Positions 46,113 to 57,421 of a stretch of 64,000 bases of DNA are shown here, piece after piece. This DNA comes from Galeopsis tetrahit (lineage: Eukaryota; Streptophyta; Magnoliopsida; Lamiales; Lamiaceae): NCBI GenBank assembly GCA_963675135.1, contig OY776119.1:72099727-72163726 (forward strand), given 5' to 3'. A model generated the notes under the pieces. It made no database searches and was not told where the DNA came from. It worked only from the letters and a program-made list of their open reading frames with translations. Position numbers and translations under genes: made by a program. The first letter of the stretch is position 1. Every line of letters begins with the position of its first letter.

Positions 46113-46198
46113 ATTACAAACTTTGGGTTAATAATGCTTCTGTAACTTATGGACATGGACATGTATTGTTCTAGGTATGTTTTATTCTAGTTAATATC

Positions 46199-46440
46199 AC
46201 TTGTGTCGATGATTTTAGTGTTTCATTTTAAATGTTGACCAACACAAATCACAAAATCAAATGATAATTGAACATGAAAAAATTTCATATTAATTATACG
46301 GACATAGATCATCTTCATTTCTTTTTTCAGGAAAAAAGATACATTAAGTTCTAGACTTTTGAATTTTCACTTTTGTATGTCTCTAAATAATGAGGGAATG
46401 ATAGTTTTAAAAAATAGGAGGTGAACTAAACTAGTGAAGA
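46199..46440 (+). repeat. Peroxidase 3' flank, copy next to the intact gene
   Basis: Source or sister of the copies at 25630-25916 and 33310-33575. It starts about 90 bp after the stop codon and includes GATTTTAGTGTTTCATTTTA and TTTTGTATGTCTCTAAATAA. Confidence 0.88.
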
Positions 46441-46840
46441 AATACACTTATCCTCGTGAGTTAAAAAAAACTCAAAGGCGGTTGTACTGAGTTAATCAAA
46501 AGGTCACTTATCACGATCATAGAATCTTATCCTATGTGGTGAAAATGTTAAAAAAAACTCAAAGGCGGTTACAGTGAGTTAATCAAAAGGTCACTTATCA
46601 CGAACATAGAGTCTTATCCTCTGTCGTGGAAAATCATAGATTTTTTTTTTTAATATTAATTGATTTGAATCATGCAATTTGAAACAAAATCAATTTTCAT
46701 GAATTTTATTGATAAGAATTTTGAGGTTACATAAATGAAAAACACAAAACACACAATTTTATCTCTACTATTAATTAAACTAATTCTCTAAGAAAAAAAC
46801 TCAAAGGCGGTGGAACACCGAGAGAAGTGAGAGAAGTGAT
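46441..46840 (+). repeat. Irregular tandem repeats after the peroxidase gene
   Basis: Repeats of CACTTATC, AAAAAAACTCAAAGGCGG and GAGTTAATCAAAAGGTCACT, corresponding to 27184-27894. They mark the far side of the duplicated block. Confidence 0.7.
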
Positions 46841-47494
46841 AATTTATACAATGGTAACTGTGGAAAAACAGTCTTATTCTATAGTGATTTTTTTTTTTAT
46901 GATTTATAAAAAGTAATGGAAACAACAATTGTATTTATACTTTAACGTTTATTAGACCCACCTTTTTTCATTTCCTCAATTGTTATACAATATACATCCT
47001 CGTCCGACTAAACAAATGAATCAGTTGATAAAATTGATGGTTGGAATTTGAAATTCAAGTATATCAAAAAGCCACTTGAATATTGTAGATAATTATGAAG
47101 TGAAATATATAAAAAGATTGTTCTAAGATTTAAAATATATATATATATATATTGTGTTGCTTATTGTAATTATATTTCTAGAGGGTTTTACCCCGTATTT
47201 TACAAAACCAACGGCCTAAAAACACTTAAAAAAAACTAAATTGATTTTTTTTTAAACTTTTACTTTATTTAATTCGCGCGTCTCATTTAATGATTTTGAG
47301 AAGGCAACCACTATATCAACCTAAAACCAATTGTTAATTCTATTATCGCTTCCAACTTTTAAATTTTATTACAAAATCTTTATTTTTATATATATTTCCA
47401 AACCTCTCAATTGCCATATGTCGTAACCACACTTTTTTATCTCAACTTATTTTCTTCAAAACTCTCCATTTCAAAATTTCTCTATTCTCCTTAA
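46841..47494. other. AT-rich intergenic sequence
   Basis: Contains a TA microsatellite near 47136-47152. No gene recognised. Confidence 0.4.
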
Positions 47495-47522
47495 CTAGAG
47501 TTTTGCCCGTGCAATGCACGGG
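47495..47522 (-). mobile_element. Helitron 3' terminus (minus strand)
   Basis: On the minus strand: hairpin with stem CCCGTGC/GCACGGG (47506-47522), then AAAACT and CTAG (47495-47498) followed by T. This is the Helitron 3' end, almost the same as the hairpin at 4069-4097. The element body would extend to higher coordinates. I could not find its 5' TC end. Confidence 0.65.
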
Positions 47523-47924
47523 TCAGTTGTAAAACTCGAAAAAAATTGTTAACATATTTACAATTTAAAAATTCAATTAAGATTCAAGATTTCGAAGAAA
47601 TAAGTAAAAATCTAAAATGATTAGATATGTTACAAGGCAACATTCAAAACAACAACACACTCAAACATTCACAATAGTTTTAAACTGACCTAGAGAAGCC
47701 GCAATAGTGCAACATAAGGATAACAGTTGAAAAGTGAGAAAATTTTAAGGAAATTTAAAAAAAAAAAAAATTAATTTTTTAAAGATTTTTTTTTTTTTTT
47801 TTTTTAAAGAATATTGAAGAATACGGTAAAGAACAAAAAAGAAAAGAGAAAAAAAAAATTAACTTACCCCTATCGTTTTCATTTTCAAAGAAGAAATAAT
47901 AAAAAATAAAAAAAATTTCTAGAT
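47523..47924. other. A/T-homopolymer-rich sequence
   Basis: Long A and T runs at 47758-47860. No gene. Possibly interior of the Helitron whose end is at 47495. Confidence 0.4.
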
Positions 47925-48222
47925 AAACATTTCACCGAATATCTATCTCGTATTAATTTAGCGATATACAGCCATCGTTAATATCAAGAAGATAAATGGA
48001 GCAGACAATCAGACAAATATATTCAATATCATAGTATTGTATAAGTTGATTCCAAACATTTCACCGAATATCTATCTGGTATTAATTTAGCGATATACGA
48101 CCATCACGTTCCTGCGGTTAATATCAAGAGATAAATGGAGCAGACAATCAGACAAATATATTCAATATCATAGTATTGTATAAGTTGATTCCAAACATTT
48201 CACCGAATATCTATCTGGTATT
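47925..48222 (+). repeat. ~130-bp tandem repeat, 2.3 copies
   Basis: AAACATTTCACCGAATATCT at 47925, 48053 and 48193. The second unit has an extra ~12 bp (ACGTTCCTGCGG). The units otherwise match closely. Confidence 0.85.
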
Positions 48223-48606
48223 GTAATCTTATATTTTAAATACTATTGTATTCAATTAATAAGGAATATATATACAATAAGGAAAATTCATAATATCTGG
48301 CCAAGTAAATTTGCTAAAAAAATAACTCAGAACAAAAAAAAAATGCAAACGGTAAATCTGGTACGACCAATGTACATGGTTGTTTTAACTTACATTAGAA
48401 AGAAAGATCAAATCGATTCAGCTCATAAATACTCCACTTACCATATTATGCATCATACTCGCAAATGTAAGACAAATTTATAACAAATAATTGATATAAA
48501 AATTATGTCCCTGTTGTATTTCCGCTTATGATGTTAATACTGGGAGATGATCTCTTGTTAGTATGACAAAGAAAATTGGTTTATTACACCTGGAGGAAGC
48601 TCATAC

Positions 48607-48845
48607 ATCGATCATACAACAAACAATAATTAAATCAATATAACAAATTGCTAAAAACAAATTCAACACAAGTGGGAGTTGAGTGAATTCAAAGTCCAAT
48701 TTATTTTGACTGTAACTGAGTTTCACCAGAACCACATTAATATTGTATTCCCAAATTTTGTCTTCTCCGTTGTTTACTTTGACCACCAACACCTTTGGAT
48801 CATCCTTGTTAAGAAAAGTTCCTTCAGTTTTTTTATTTTCAGCTG
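48607..48845 (-). pseudogene. Unidentified exon-like fragment
   Basis: On the minus strand a TTTTCAG acceptor (about 48845) precedes an open segment reading KKTEGTFLNKDDPKVLVVKV, then EDKIWEYNINVVLV and FEFTQLPL. Charged and hydrophobic residues alternate as in a folded domain, unlike chance frames nearby. I do not recognise the family. It lies downstream, on the same strand, of other exon-like fragments. Confidence 0.4.
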
Positions 48846-49689
48846 AAAAGAAAAATATAGCATTATCTTTCCATTTAAGTTAAAACAGATTGAACATTTG
48901 CATTCTATATTCAAATCTATTTCCTTCTAATATGACTTTAGGCACTCATAATCAGTTTAGTTTCATATCACTTAAATAAGGGAGTCGGGTGACTCCGACT
49001 CAAATAGAGTAAGACAACAATATTGCACTACTGCTACACTGCTCTACATAATTAATATGCTGTAAACTTCCAGAGAAAATGAACAAAATACAATTTCATT
49101 ACAAAAAAATGACCCAAAAGAACCCAAACACGATTCACTAAAACCCAATTCAAACTACAAAATACAATAGAGATATGTCGAAAATGATATCAAAAAATTA
49201 TGCTTCGGATATAACAAAGACGGCCAGAGATGATAAAGTGTTTAAATATTGTTGTTCACAAACATCACAGTTGAAGACAAATTAAGATAATTTAATAACA
49301 GGGCAAGAAAAGTAGATATTGGGTTATACATTAAATTTCTTTATCAGGGCACATGTCAAATAAGGATGTGGCATGAGGTATCAAATAAAGACGGCAAAGG
49401 GGCAAGAACTAACCCAATTATATATTATCGCACAAACCGCAATCTAAATATCCAGAGTTGGCAAGATCTGGCAAAATCAGTAATCAGCAAAATTGATATT
49501 AAACCACAAATCTAAATATGATATACAATTGAAGATTTTGATCCAACATAGACAAGATTCCTTATTTATTCCTAACAAACAGAATTTTAAGAATTAGTAG
49601 GAACAAAGCAATAACATGCCTAAATAAGCAGTATAATTTTAAGTTGCATGACTAAAGTTTAGCAAGAACAAAGTACATATGTATCAGTG

Positions 49690-49805
49690 GGCACAATACA
49701 TCCTTCAGCCCACCTCCCATACCAGAAGCCCGTAGAATGCCGACTTGGTACTTGATGCCGATCACAGAAGACCCGGTAACATGTGGATACATACACCAAA
49801 AACCC
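49690..49805 (-). pseudogene. Proteasome beta-4 (PBG1)-like exon fragment
   Basis: The minus strand reads YPHVTGSSVIGIKYQVGIL then GMGGG. Proteasome subunit beta type-4 has a very similar LYPYVTGSSVIGIKYKDGIL..DMGGS segment at the start of its mature part. Around this segment the frame closes and no other beta-4 exons are visible, so it is at most a one-exon fragment. Confidence 0.5.
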
Positions 49806-50205
49806 ACCTGATGACAAACTCCATTGCATCTAATCCTTCACACATAACAAATATAAGAACTAAAATTGCTATATTATGTACTAAATAATTTTTCAAGCAA
49901 ATCAAGTCTGTATCCTAATTGCAGAAATTTAGAAATGAAAAGGCATGTAGATGGAAATCCCCAAAACTGTCTATGAACACATTAGCAATGGAATTGCACC
50001 AGTACAACTGAATAACTGATGTACATGAGTTTTTCTCATACATATAACCTAACCAGCAATAGGACGATACATATAAGAATAACAAAGTAGGATAGGCATG
50101 AGTGGATAAAGAAGTCCATACAGATGCACACATTGCGACTAAAAAACAATCAAAACTTATTCTTCGCTACAATTTGTTTCATTCAATTATAATGTTTAGA
50201 TTGAT

Positions 50206-51019
50206 CTAAAAGTTTTTAAAAGACTGCTCTTCAATCTTTTCTAGAGCTCTAATCGTCATGCCTGTGTTGCCTTCAAGATCTAAATTTCCCTAAAATAGCA
50301 ATTTCTGACCCCATGTGCTAAATTGAATAATAAGTAGTAGTAAAACACAATCTTAATGAAAATGACACTCTTGACAATAAAAACACAAATTCAATGTTCC
50401 ATCATAAATTGTTTCATACCCAAAATCTTCTATCAATCTAGGTTGGTCCGCGAATCGTATTAAAAAAAAAAAGAAAAATTTAAAACAAAGCTCAGAGCGA
50501 TGACTCACCAATGATACTGTATTGATATACAGTTTTTTCCCTTGATACGCTCCTAATCCCCGAGCATCCAAGAAGTTGTATTCAGGGACGATATGGCTGC
50601 AGCAATATATAACGGGCTTTAGAAATTAGCAACAAAACCAGCAAGTTTAGGTAGATTCTGAATGTCATTGTTTCAAGCTCATAGTATCTTCTCCCAATGT
50701 TTGACAAATTAGTTATCCAAATGGTTTGTGTGGACTATCTTCAAAAGTCAAATCTTGGACAACATATTTTTTTCAACGATGATGATCCTTCTTCTTACAT
50801 CACAATCACATTAATTCTATTAAAGAAGATATTTTTATTACCACACAAAGGTATCTGCACAACTCAGCTTTAGTTATAAGTATTAAGATTAAGGTTCTTA
50901 CTATACAATATGTTTAAATAGTATGTCATCTGATCAGATCAAACAAACCTGTAAGCCATTTCATCCATCATGTAACAACTGAATGTGTCCTCGCCCAATC
51001 CGAATTTTCAACGTCGAAT
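50206..51019 (-). pseudogene. Unidentified three-exon gene fragment with one stop
   Basis: Three minus-strand exons join with matching phases: 51019-50949 (acceptor TTCCAG, donor GTTTG), 50596-50509 (acceptor GCTGCAG, donor GTGAG) and 50289-50206 (acceptor TTTTAG, stop TAG). The spliced peptide contains KFGLGEDTFSCYMMDEMAYS, HIVPEYNFLDARGLGAYQG, KKLYINTVSL and GNLDLEGNTGMTIRALEKIE. Phase consistency across two introns strongly implies a real gene origin. A TGA at the fourth codon of the first exon and the missing upstream part make it a fragment. I do not recognise the protein family. Confidence 0.5.
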
Positions 51020-51950
51020 CTGGAAAATCAAGACATTTCTTATTTAGAATTACAGAGATAAAACTACACTATTACAATTTTACAATCAACACACACCAAT
51101 AAAATCATGATTACACTATACAGTAGAGAGGTCTCAACTATATGCATCATATGTTGTCACAGTGTTTTCTGTTCAATCAAAACTATCTGCCACAAAATCA
51201 AATTATGAAAAATAATTCACAAGTTGAAGGAATTATGCTACACACAAAAACATTAAAGAAAAGAGGGAAATTGCTGAATTGCTAATATACACTTTCCATG
51301 CTCTCACAAAATCTAGGAGTGAGAAATCAAGCTTACAAATTGTACTCAAGTATTGATGAAATGACTTGAAATATGATAAGAGTTGCATACTTCTATTTAG
51401 GTATAGGAAATTTAACACATAATCTCCATCAATGTCTAGGTTGGGGGGTAAATCTAATTTGGTAAAATAAATCAACTTGCAATTCTTTTAGGGCAAAAGC
51501 TCCTGCAGAGGTTAATTTGATGATGCAAATTCAGAGCAATTAGACTCCCTTTTGGAGAAATTTTACAGTTAGCTAGCCATCAATTTAGTAGCATCCCTAA
51601 GAAAATTATGCAAACTATAGGAAATACTACAAAACAATCATTTCGAAACTCCAAAATATTTCCTTTTCTCTAAGGCCATTTATGTATATAGAATCAAGCT
51701 AATCAAGCACAGTTTGAAATGAAAATATTGCAGGTAAGCCTTAACCTCCAATTATTTCTTCTAAACAAAACACATTACACCTACTAATTTTATTTTAGGC
51801 ATCTTCAAGAATGAGTTCATCTAATTTGGAGCAAACAAATTATTTATGGAAAAAAACTTAGTATATTCAATAAGTATAATGGAGAACTAACAAAAACTTA
51901 TATTAAAGCCTTGGGAAGTAAAAATAAAAACCCTTACAGAAAATCATTGC

Positions 51951-52208
51951 AGATTGAAGTTCGATCGTCCTTTCTGTTGGGACACTGCCGCCGGATTGCT
52001 GTACAGTGCATACCGAAAGAAATTTCAATTCTATGTTAGGTTATGTTATTCATTAGTATTATGGATTTTGGAAATAATTGTTGTCTGTTCTTACATTTAC
52101 AGCGGCCAAGTCATCTTTAAAGACAAAGACGGCAGCCTGGGTGTTTCAGAAGTGCCGGCGGTGGTGAAAAGGATTCTAAAAAAAATAAGAGAATTGAAAG
52201 ATGATTAG
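51951..52208 (+). pseudogene. Unidentified last-exon fragment on the plus strand
   Basis: After an ATTGCAG acceptor at 51951 an open segment reads KFDRPFCWDTAAGLLYSAYR. A possible intron (GTTATG at about 52039, CATTTACAG at about 52102) leads to SGQVIFKDKDGSLGVSEVPA, VVKRILKKIRELKDD and a stop at 52208. It looks like the C-terminus of a small soluble protein. Opposite strand to its neighbours, so it comes from a different gene. Family unknown to me. Confidence 0.4.
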
Positions 52209-52304
52209 AAATGGGAAACTAAACCTGTCACAGCAAAATGGCACAAACTCTTCCTTTTCCACCGCAAAATGACATGTCTCTCAAATACACGTGTCAAAAT
52301 TGTA

Positions 52305-52313
52305 TTTGTCTCA
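52305..52313. repeat. 9-bp target-site duplication TTTGTCTCA, left copy
   Basis: Exact match at 53393-53401. Confidence 0.82.
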
Positions 52314-53392
52314 CACAAAAACTTATATGCAATATTCCATACATGCATTTCAGTCATTCACACACATATTCTTTATAAATACACCCACAAGCTTAATTCA
52401 CACACATTTTTTATAAATACACCCACAAGTTTAATTCACACACACATTTTTTATAAATACACCCACAAGCTTAATTCACACACACATTTTTTATAAATGC
52501 ACTCACTGACAGAAATTGAACATGGTCATCTTCTCCGAGCAGTTTTCGGTTACCTCAGGCCGCGATCGGACGCTGGAATTTACGATGACCTTAATCCTTA
52601 AATATTTTATATTTCTTTAAATATTCTTTAATACTAATTATTATGGGTCAATGTTATTTTGTATTACGTGCAATAATATATCTTACTACATGCAATAATA
52701 TATGTTACTATATATTATAATGTGGGTTACTTAATCAATAAAAAAAAATATAAAAATATAAAAGAATCAGTATTACTATATAAAATTGTGTTATTACTAC
52801 ATGTAATAATTTTTTTTACTACATAAAAAATTATATGTTACTACATACTACAGTTTGAATTACTACATTGAATAGACGTTTGTTACTATATGTAACTTTA
52901 TGAAATGATCTAATATTTTTTGCATCATCCTACAATAAAACATTTTGTATTACAACATGATTATTGTGATTACTACATTCGATAATATATGTTACTACGT
53001 ATTATAATGTGAGTTACTACATCAATAAAAACACTAGAAAAACGTGTTACTAAATAAAAGAATTTGTATTATTATATAAATAGTTTGTGTTATTACTACA
53101 TAAAATAATGTGTATTACTACATATTACAATTAGAATTACTACATTTAATATCCCGCGTTCGACAATAAAATAAAAGATAAAAAAATCACAGAAACAAGT
53201 AAAATAAACGGATTAAAAATTTCGAATTAAGCTGTCAGTGAGTGTATTTATAAAAAATGTGTGTGTTAATTAAGTTTGTTGGTGTATTTATAAAAAATGT
53301 GTGTGTGAATTAAGTTTGTGGGTGTATTTATAAAGAACATGTGTGTGAATAACTGAAATGCATATATGCAATATTTCATACAAGACTAGCCC
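52314..53392. mobile_element. Mutator-like foldback element, same family as 6476-7119
   Basis: Left end CACAAAAACTTATATGCAAT; right end on the other strand GGGCTAGTCTTGTATGAAAT; both then run into CATGCATTTCAG-type sequence. The TIRs (~165-200 bp) contain a ~40-bp unit (CACACATTTTTTATAAATAC then ACCCACAAGCTTAATT) in about four copies on the left and three on the right. The core (52640-53160) is filled with TTACTACA words. No coding capacity. Confidence 0.82.
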
Positions 53393-53470
53393 TTTGTCTC
53401 AAGGTGATTGGTTGGTTAGATTAAAGACACGTCTCAAATGGCTAAGAGTTTTTCCTCCTTTTATTATATA

Positions 53471-53684
53471 CTATTCCCTCCGTTCCAGGAAAGTTCCCAT
53501 GAGCTCCTGACACGGAGGTTAAGAAATATCAGTATAATAAGTATATATATTAGAGGTGATGTGATTGAGAGAGAGAAAATATAATGAAATGTGAGGAGAA
53601 ATAGTTACAAAAAAGGGATAGATAGTTTTTCTCTGGGACAGACGAAAAAAGAAAGTTGGGTAGCTATCTCTGGGACGGAGGGAG
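53471..53684. mobile_element. Stowaway-like MITE 1
   Basis: Ends CTATTCCCTCCGTTCC and GGGACGGAGGGAG with TA on both sides; 214 bp. Nearly the reverse complement of MITE 2 at 53997-54248. Confidence 0.82.
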
Positions 53685-53994
53685 TATATACTAGCCCTAA
53701 ACACGCGGATCGATTTATTAAAATAATAACTTTAAATATTATATTAATTTGTATATCTTTTTCATTGTTAGAGTGAGCTAATATTTTTTTTATTCTAATA
53801 CAAAGTTTGACAAAATACAATAAATTATGAGATGATTTTGAAAATCTAAGTAGATTTTGAAATTTTAATGAGTTGTATGTTTTGGGTTTGTTTTAGAATT
53901 TAAGTAGAATATGATTTAACTTTATAGTATAAAATTATAGATGTTTATATAGGTATCTATATAGAGTTGGTAGATATTTATAGGGTTAATTTTG
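53685..53994. other. AT-rich spacer between two MITEs
   Basis: No gene or element recognised. Confidence 0.4.
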
Positions 53995-53996
53995 TA

Positions 53997-54248
53997 CTCC
54001 CTCCGCGTTCCAGGGAAAGCTACCCAACTTTCCTTTTTCGTCTGTCCCAGAGAAAGCTCCCCAACTTTCCTTTTTCGTCTGTCCCAGAGAAAGTTCCCCA
54101 TTCTTTTTTTGTAACTATTTCTCCTCACATTTCATTATATTTTTCTCTCTTTCAATCACATCACCTCTAATACATCTACTTATTATATTGATATTTCTTA
54201 ACCTCCGTGCCCGGAGTTCATGGGGAACTTTCCCCGGGACGGAGGGAG
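53997..54248. mobile_element. Stowaway-like MITE 2, with an internal duplication
   Basis: CTCCCTCCGCGTTCC to GGGACGGAGGGAG with TA at 53995-53996 and 54249-54250. A ~38-bp block (CCCAACTTTCCTTTTTCGTC and following) is tandemly duplicated, making it longer than MITE 1. Opposite orientation to MITE 1. Confidence 0.85.
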
Positions 54249-54250
54249 TA

Positions 54251-54580
54251 TGATTTATAGATATTTGTAGGGTAAGATTTTAAAATTATAAATCTAAATT
54301 CGAAATTAGAACATGAGTGAAATTTTAAAATCTCAAATCCACAATTTTTTGACTTTAGACCAATAATAAACTCTCAATTGAATTAACAATCAATAATAAC
54401 TTAAATTTTTTAAAATTAATTTGAAGTTTAAAATAAAATGTAAAATACAATCCTTTAAATGAAGTTACCCTGTTTCGGAGATGTATTTCGAATACAGTTG
54501 GTTAAAAAAATATATTTGTCAGGCCACTTTTGTGAGCACTTCTAAGTACTCACGGTTGACACTTTTATGAGCTCCAAACC
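54251..54580. other. AT-rich intergenic sequence
   Basis: Nothing recognised. Confidence 0.4.
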
Positions 54581-54800
54581 TTCCATTCCTTCGCGTCCGC
54601 AAGGTCTTTGGAGAAAGATTCATCCTCTTAAGTATGAAATGCACATTCGATACACGCACGTCTTCAGAGAGGCCAATCAGGCTGCTGATGCTGTGGCTAA
54701 GACTGACCTTGACTGTATCTGGAGGGGTTACCCCCGGATTTTTTACTCTCATTTTTGCACAATAATTTGTATTCAGTTTTTTATAGACATTGATCTTTAG
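54581..54800 (+). pseudogene. LINE RNase H-like C-terminal relic
   Basis: Reads HIRYTHVFREANQAADAVAK, the typical end of the RNase H-like (RVT_3) domain of plant LINE-type and related proteins, followed by about 25 codons to a stop at 54800. Nothing upstream in frame belongs to the domain, so this is a short 5'-truncated relic, unrelated in position to the LINE at 35-37.7 kb. Confidence 0.6.
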
Positions 54801-55204
54801 AGGAGTGTACCTTTTTCCCTTGATCCAGACAAGATTTTAATGGCGCTCCAACCTCTAACTCGACCTGTGAACTTATGATTCTAGATTTTCTTCTTTTATT
54901 TAATCTACTTTTTATTGTCTAAGTTCTAGATGTAGTTAAATGTTGTAGAATTTATTTGTCCATCCTTGTATGAGTTTAGTCCATAACGTTAATGGAAAAA
55001 TCTCATAATCAAATTAATTTAAAGAAGAAAGCTTGGATCATTTCTTACTCTTTAAATTTATTATTTTTCTATAAAACAATTACATATGTTGTTTAAGATT
55101 TGTTATCATCCTAATTCAACTATTGCCATCATAATAATGTCATCCTCCAACTGTTATAATATTTTAGAAAAGCTCAGTCACATATAATTTAATAATATGA
55201 TATA
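54801..55204. other. AT-rich intergenic sequence
   Basis: Nothing recognised. Confidence 0.4.
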
Positions 55205-55503
55205 CTCCCTCCGTCCCATATTAATCTTCATAGGTTGATGGACACAAAAATTAAGAAAATGTAATAATGAGTGAAGTTTTGAGGGATAATTTTATAAAAC
55301 TTTATGTATAAAGTAAAGAAATGAGTTGACTTTTGTGTATGTGTGGAGATAAAGTAATGGCATTTGTGTAAAATTGAGGTTGTGTAAAATTAAGGTTATT
55401 GTGAGGGTGGAGTTTATAAAGGATTTTTCATTTTAAGGGTGTGAAAGTTATTGCGGAACGTCTCGAAAAGGAAAGTGTGAAAGTTATTGTGGAACGGAGG
55501 GAG
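55205..55503. mobile_element. Stowaway-like MITE 3
   Basis: Left end CTCCCTCCGTCCCATATTAA, right end GGAACGGAGGGAG, with TA outside on the left and TTA on the right. About 299 bp. Internal sequence differs from MITEs 1 and 2, so it is a different subfamily. Confidence 0.8.
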
Positions 55504-55519
55504 TTATATATATATAGAA

Positions 55520-56213
55520 ATGATATGGAGCCTCATAATGGACTCCTTATGGAGTCAAATAATTATTTGGCATTATCCAAGTCATTTTATTAACTTCTTT
55601 AATTACTCTAAAATATGAAAAATATATAATTACATGTATATTTCAACTTCTTTCCATAAAATTAGGAAATAAAATATTCTAAGATTTTTTTAAAACTATT
55701 TTTAACGTGTTTTATTAATAGTACATAATTATTAAATATTACATGTTTAATTTATTTACTCTCTGCTTAAAAAAATCATTTATTTATGTAATTTTTTTAA
55801 TAATAAAAAATTAAAATTATAAAAAATAATGAATTAGAAGGGTTTTAGGGTTTAGAGTTTTAGGGTTTAGGGTTTTAGGGCTTAGGGATTTAGAGTTTAG
55901 GGTTTTAGGGCTTAGGGGTTTAGGGATTTAGGGTTTAGAGTTATGTTATTTTTTAGAACTTTAATTTTTATTTTTTGTTATTAAAAAATAAAATATATAA
56001 ATGAATGATTTTTTTTGAAGTAAAGTACAATAAATAAATTAAATGTGTAATATTTATTAATTATGTAATACTAAAATCCGTTAAAAATAATCTTTAAAAA
56101 ATCTTTAAATATTAAATTTCCTAATTTTATGGATAAAGGTTGAGATATACTACAATTATATATTTTTCATTTATTTGGATAATGTCAAGTCATCATTTGG
56201 CTCCATAATATAT
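55520..56213. mobile_element. Foldback element with telomere-like loop
   Basis: Left arm from TATGGAGTC..TTTGGCATTATCC and right arm from GGATAATGTCAAG..TTGGCTCCATAA are inverted repeats of ~300 bp, sharing CCATAAAATTAGGAAAT and AAATCATTTATTTAT-like blocks. The loop is a TTTAGGG-type array. Both outer sides abut TA microsatellites, so target duplications cannot be read. Confidence 0.72.
55838..55945 (+). repeat. Degenerate telomere-type (TTTAGGG) array
   Basis: About a dozen TTTAGGG/TTTTAGGG-like units, some changed to TTTAGAG or CTTAGGG. It sits in the loop of the foldback element. Confidence 0.88.
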
Positions 56214-56215
56214 AT

Positions 56216-56705
56216 ATATATATATTTTTTTTCTTAATATATATATTCTCCATATAAATCACTTCCACGCATTTTGAAACTTTTAAAATTAGAAAAATAA
56301 CTTACTTCCAATATATTTAGAGTCTCATATTAATAAGTCAATGATTGAAAATTTAATATAATATTATACACTTAATATTAAAAAAATTCATAAAATTTGA
56401 ATAATCTCCAATTAATTAGTAATTAACTACAGGATAAAATAAGATGATTAAGCATAAATTAGGAATAAATTTTTGTATGTATTACTCCATACCCACGTTA
56501 AAGTCCGTTTTAAGAATCAAATCAATTAATCAACAAAAAAAATAAAATAAATATATATATATATTAATAATATGATGAGATTACATAACATAAGTATTAT
56601 ATTGATCAATCAACGCTATAATTTTCTATTAACTCAGTCCAATAACTAATATTATATAATATTATTTTCCATTTATATGGAGAATATTCTTAACATAATT
56701 TATAG
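56216..56705. other. AT-rich intergenic sequence
   Basis: No gene; TA runs. The last bases precede the 9-bp duplication at 56706. Confidence 0.45.
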
Positions 56706-56714
56706 ATATAAATA
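56706..56714. repeat. 9-bp duplication ATATAAATA, left copy
   Basis: Exact match at 62896-62904. AT-rich, so weaker evidence than a GC-containing duplication. Confidence 0.6.
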
Positions 56715-57169
56715 GGGACCTTCTACATGTAGTCAGAGTGTCGTATGGTGTCGTATGACTACCGTAGTCAATTAAATCTGAACCATTAAAAATCAAATCT
56801 GAAGGCTTAAATCTGATGATTTGTTACCTTTTGTACTTTGTGTTGAAAATATTCAACGTATATGTCGTATGGTGTCATACATTTTTATTTTTATATTTAA
56901 TTTAATTAATTAAAATATATAATTATAAAATTACGTTTTTATCCTTATGTAATAATTTTTTTTTTTATATTTGTTGGTGTATTCCATTATTTAAGGAAAG
57001 TTTTAAATATGGAAATTTTATTTTTTCTTATAAGAATATATGATGTAACAATAAAATATCATCAATCATTTACCATAAATAATTTATATTTATAATTATT
57101 TGAAAAAATAAATATAATTTTGAAAATTTGATTGTGCACGAATCTAATTCATAGTTCTGTAATTTATAT

Positions 57170-57421
57170 GTGCACGACCCAGAAGTCGTGCACCTCTGCA
57201 CGGTCAATGCCTACTACACCGTGCAAACTTAAAAACTTTTTGTAAGTCCACAAGTGCACGACCTAGGAGTCGTGCACCTCTGCACGGCCAATGCCTACTA
57301 CACCGTGCAAATTCAAAAACTTTTTGTAAGTCCACAAGTGCACGACCTAGGAGCCGTGCACCTCTGCATGGTCAATTCCTATTACACCGTGCAAATCAAA
57401 AAAAATTATGCACGACCTTCG
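57170..57421 (+). repeat. 84-bp tandem repeat with strong hairpins, three copies
   Basis: Units start at 57170, 57254 and 57338 (exact 84-bp spacing). Each opens with a near-perfect hairpin, GTGCACGAC, 6-base loop, GTCGTGCAC, followed by CTCTGCACGG and CTACACCGTGCAAA. A final TGCACGACCT at 57412 leads into the next array. Confidence 0.9.

Noticed and set aside
52269..52496. Plus-strand frame with repeated HTHIFYKYTHKLNS-like words
   Set aside because: It is the tandem ~40-bp unit of the Mutator-like TIR read as protein.
55838..55945. Possible chromosome end or telomere
   Set aside because: Short, degenerate, and placed inside a foldback element with ordinary sequence on both sides; an interstitial array only.
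57170..57421. CRISPR-like regular spacing
   Set aside because: The repeats are tandem without unique spacers, and the genome is a plant's.
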